This document shows positions 63,518-64,000 of a stretch of 64,000 nt of DNA, piece by piece. The translations under genes were made by a program, and so were the position numbers. The notes beneath the pieces are model-generated. The model searched no databases, had not been told where the DNA came from, and worked only from the letters and a program-made list of their open reading frames with translations. The stretch's first letter is position 1, and each line of letters starts with the position of its first letter. The DNA comes from JAUWQU01 sp964564285 (lineage in GTDB: Bacteria > Planctomycetota > Phycisphaerae > SM23-33), in contig CAZMBZ010000002.1 of the NCBI GenBank assembly GCA_964564285.1, forward strand, positions 10,022-74,021. Reading direction: 5' to 3'.

Positions 63518-63937
63518 AGTCGTTTTTTCATCAACAATAAAGCCGGGCACCGCACCGCGCGAAACCCGACACAGCAAACCCGAAGCAACAGTCAAGCTGC
63601 CCATTGGTCGCGCGCCATCGGGCCGGAACGTTTGCGAAATGCTGCTGCCTGACAGGCAGGTAACAAGCAGCCCGGCCTCTAGCGCCAATAGGGCTGGATG
63701 CAATCTACCAGAGGTTCATCCGTTACCGCAAGTATTCATCCAGCCAAATCATCCGATGTTTTCGCGGGGCTGTCACGTCGAGCGGCTTGCTTTCCGGGGC
63801 TTTTCAATGGCCAGCCCTTGTGGCCTGGGAATCCTTCGTGCTTGGAAACAATCCGATTTGTCGCTGGGCTTTCAGTGGTTCAGGCCCTTGTATCTTCCAG
63901 TTCCGTTGTTTCTCGGTAGGATGATGTTTGTCGTTCG

Positions 63938-63971
63938 GGCTTGTCGTCCCGTGGCCACGGGACGACAAGCC
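63938..63971. repeat. 34-bp perfect inverted repeat
   Basis: GGCTTGTCGTCCCGTGG (63938-63954) is followed at once by its exact reverse complement CCACGGGACGACAAGCC (63955-63971), with no spacer. No U-run follows on either strand. It could be a cruciform-forming site, a processing hairpin, or part of a repeat family cut by the window edge. Confidence 0.8.
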
Positions 63972-64000
63972 GCGACGGCGAGTTCGATCGGCCCCAGGCC

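Larger units (their letters stand above)
63472..64000. other. 529-bp region upstream of the permease gene to the window end
   Basis: No gene could be supported. It contains the permease leader stem-loop, a small hairpin CTGCCTG/CAGGCAG (63646-63660) and a 34-bp perfect palindrome (63938-63971). The one forward frame (63698-63919) has no domain and no ribosome binding site. Confidence 0.5.

Noticed and set aside
63698..63919. A 73-codon forward frame near the right end
   Set aside because: Low-complexity Ser/Val-rich product without start signals; likely chance.

Overview
The window is a high-GC bacterial contig, probably from a metagenome-assembled genome because it carries a 100-N scaffold gap at 39845-39944. 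It most likely comes from the Planctomycetota, near Phycisphaerae. That placement is inference. It rests on the EF-G sequence type, zinc-ribbon/VWA and TPR proteins of planctomycetal style, a HicB-like stand-alone protein, a CX4CH secreted protein, and tuf-secE-nusG-rplKAJL-rpoBC running straight into the str, S10, spc and alpha operons.

Layout. (1) 1-4403: the 3' part of a membrane-bound SpoIIE/PP2C phosphatase, a DUF2520 dehydrogenase-like protein, a solitary HicB-like protein on the minus strand, and a FolD homologue with altered catalytic residues. (2) 4565-37847: an almost unbroken 33-kb translation/transcription super-cluster: tRNA-Thr, tuf, rpmG, tRNA-Trp, secE, nusG, rplKAJL, rpoBC, rpsLG, fusA, the S10 operon, the spc operon (no rpmD and no infA) with secY-adk-map-rpmJ, then rpsM-rpsK-rpsD-rpoA-rplQ. 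Clear sigma70-like promoters sit before tRNA-Thr/tuf and rpsJ, with a further candidate before rpoB. A strong stem-loop lies between rplL and rpoB. (3) 37991-41516: a HIT protein, two cyclophilins (one a lipoprotein), the gap, a truncated processive glycosyltransferase, and a minus-strand tRNA-Leu. (4) 42275-54965: an accessory envelope cluster: zinc-ribbon/VWA membrane protein, TPR-like exported protein, ExbB/TolQ-type channel, three ExbD/TolR-type proteins, a 1232-residue exported helical-repeat protein, tRNA-Cys, a CX4CH exported protein, a small membrane protein and a coiled-coil lipoprotein, closed by an intrinsic terminator. This is the best candidate here for an undescribed system: a proton-motive-force-powered envelope machine. 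(5) 55016-64000: a sigma70-family factor with a long multi-HTH N-terminus, a HExxH lipoprotein, an M24 peptidase, an exported sugar-isomerase-like TIM-barrel protein, a GT2 glycosyltransferase, a HepT/MntA toxin-antitoxin pair and an NCS1 permease.

A dispersed 41-bp intergenic repeat occurs three times (39148, 42086, 46622), all in the same orientation. Start codons were chosen from Shine-Dalgarno spacing and family alignment from memory. No database search was possible.
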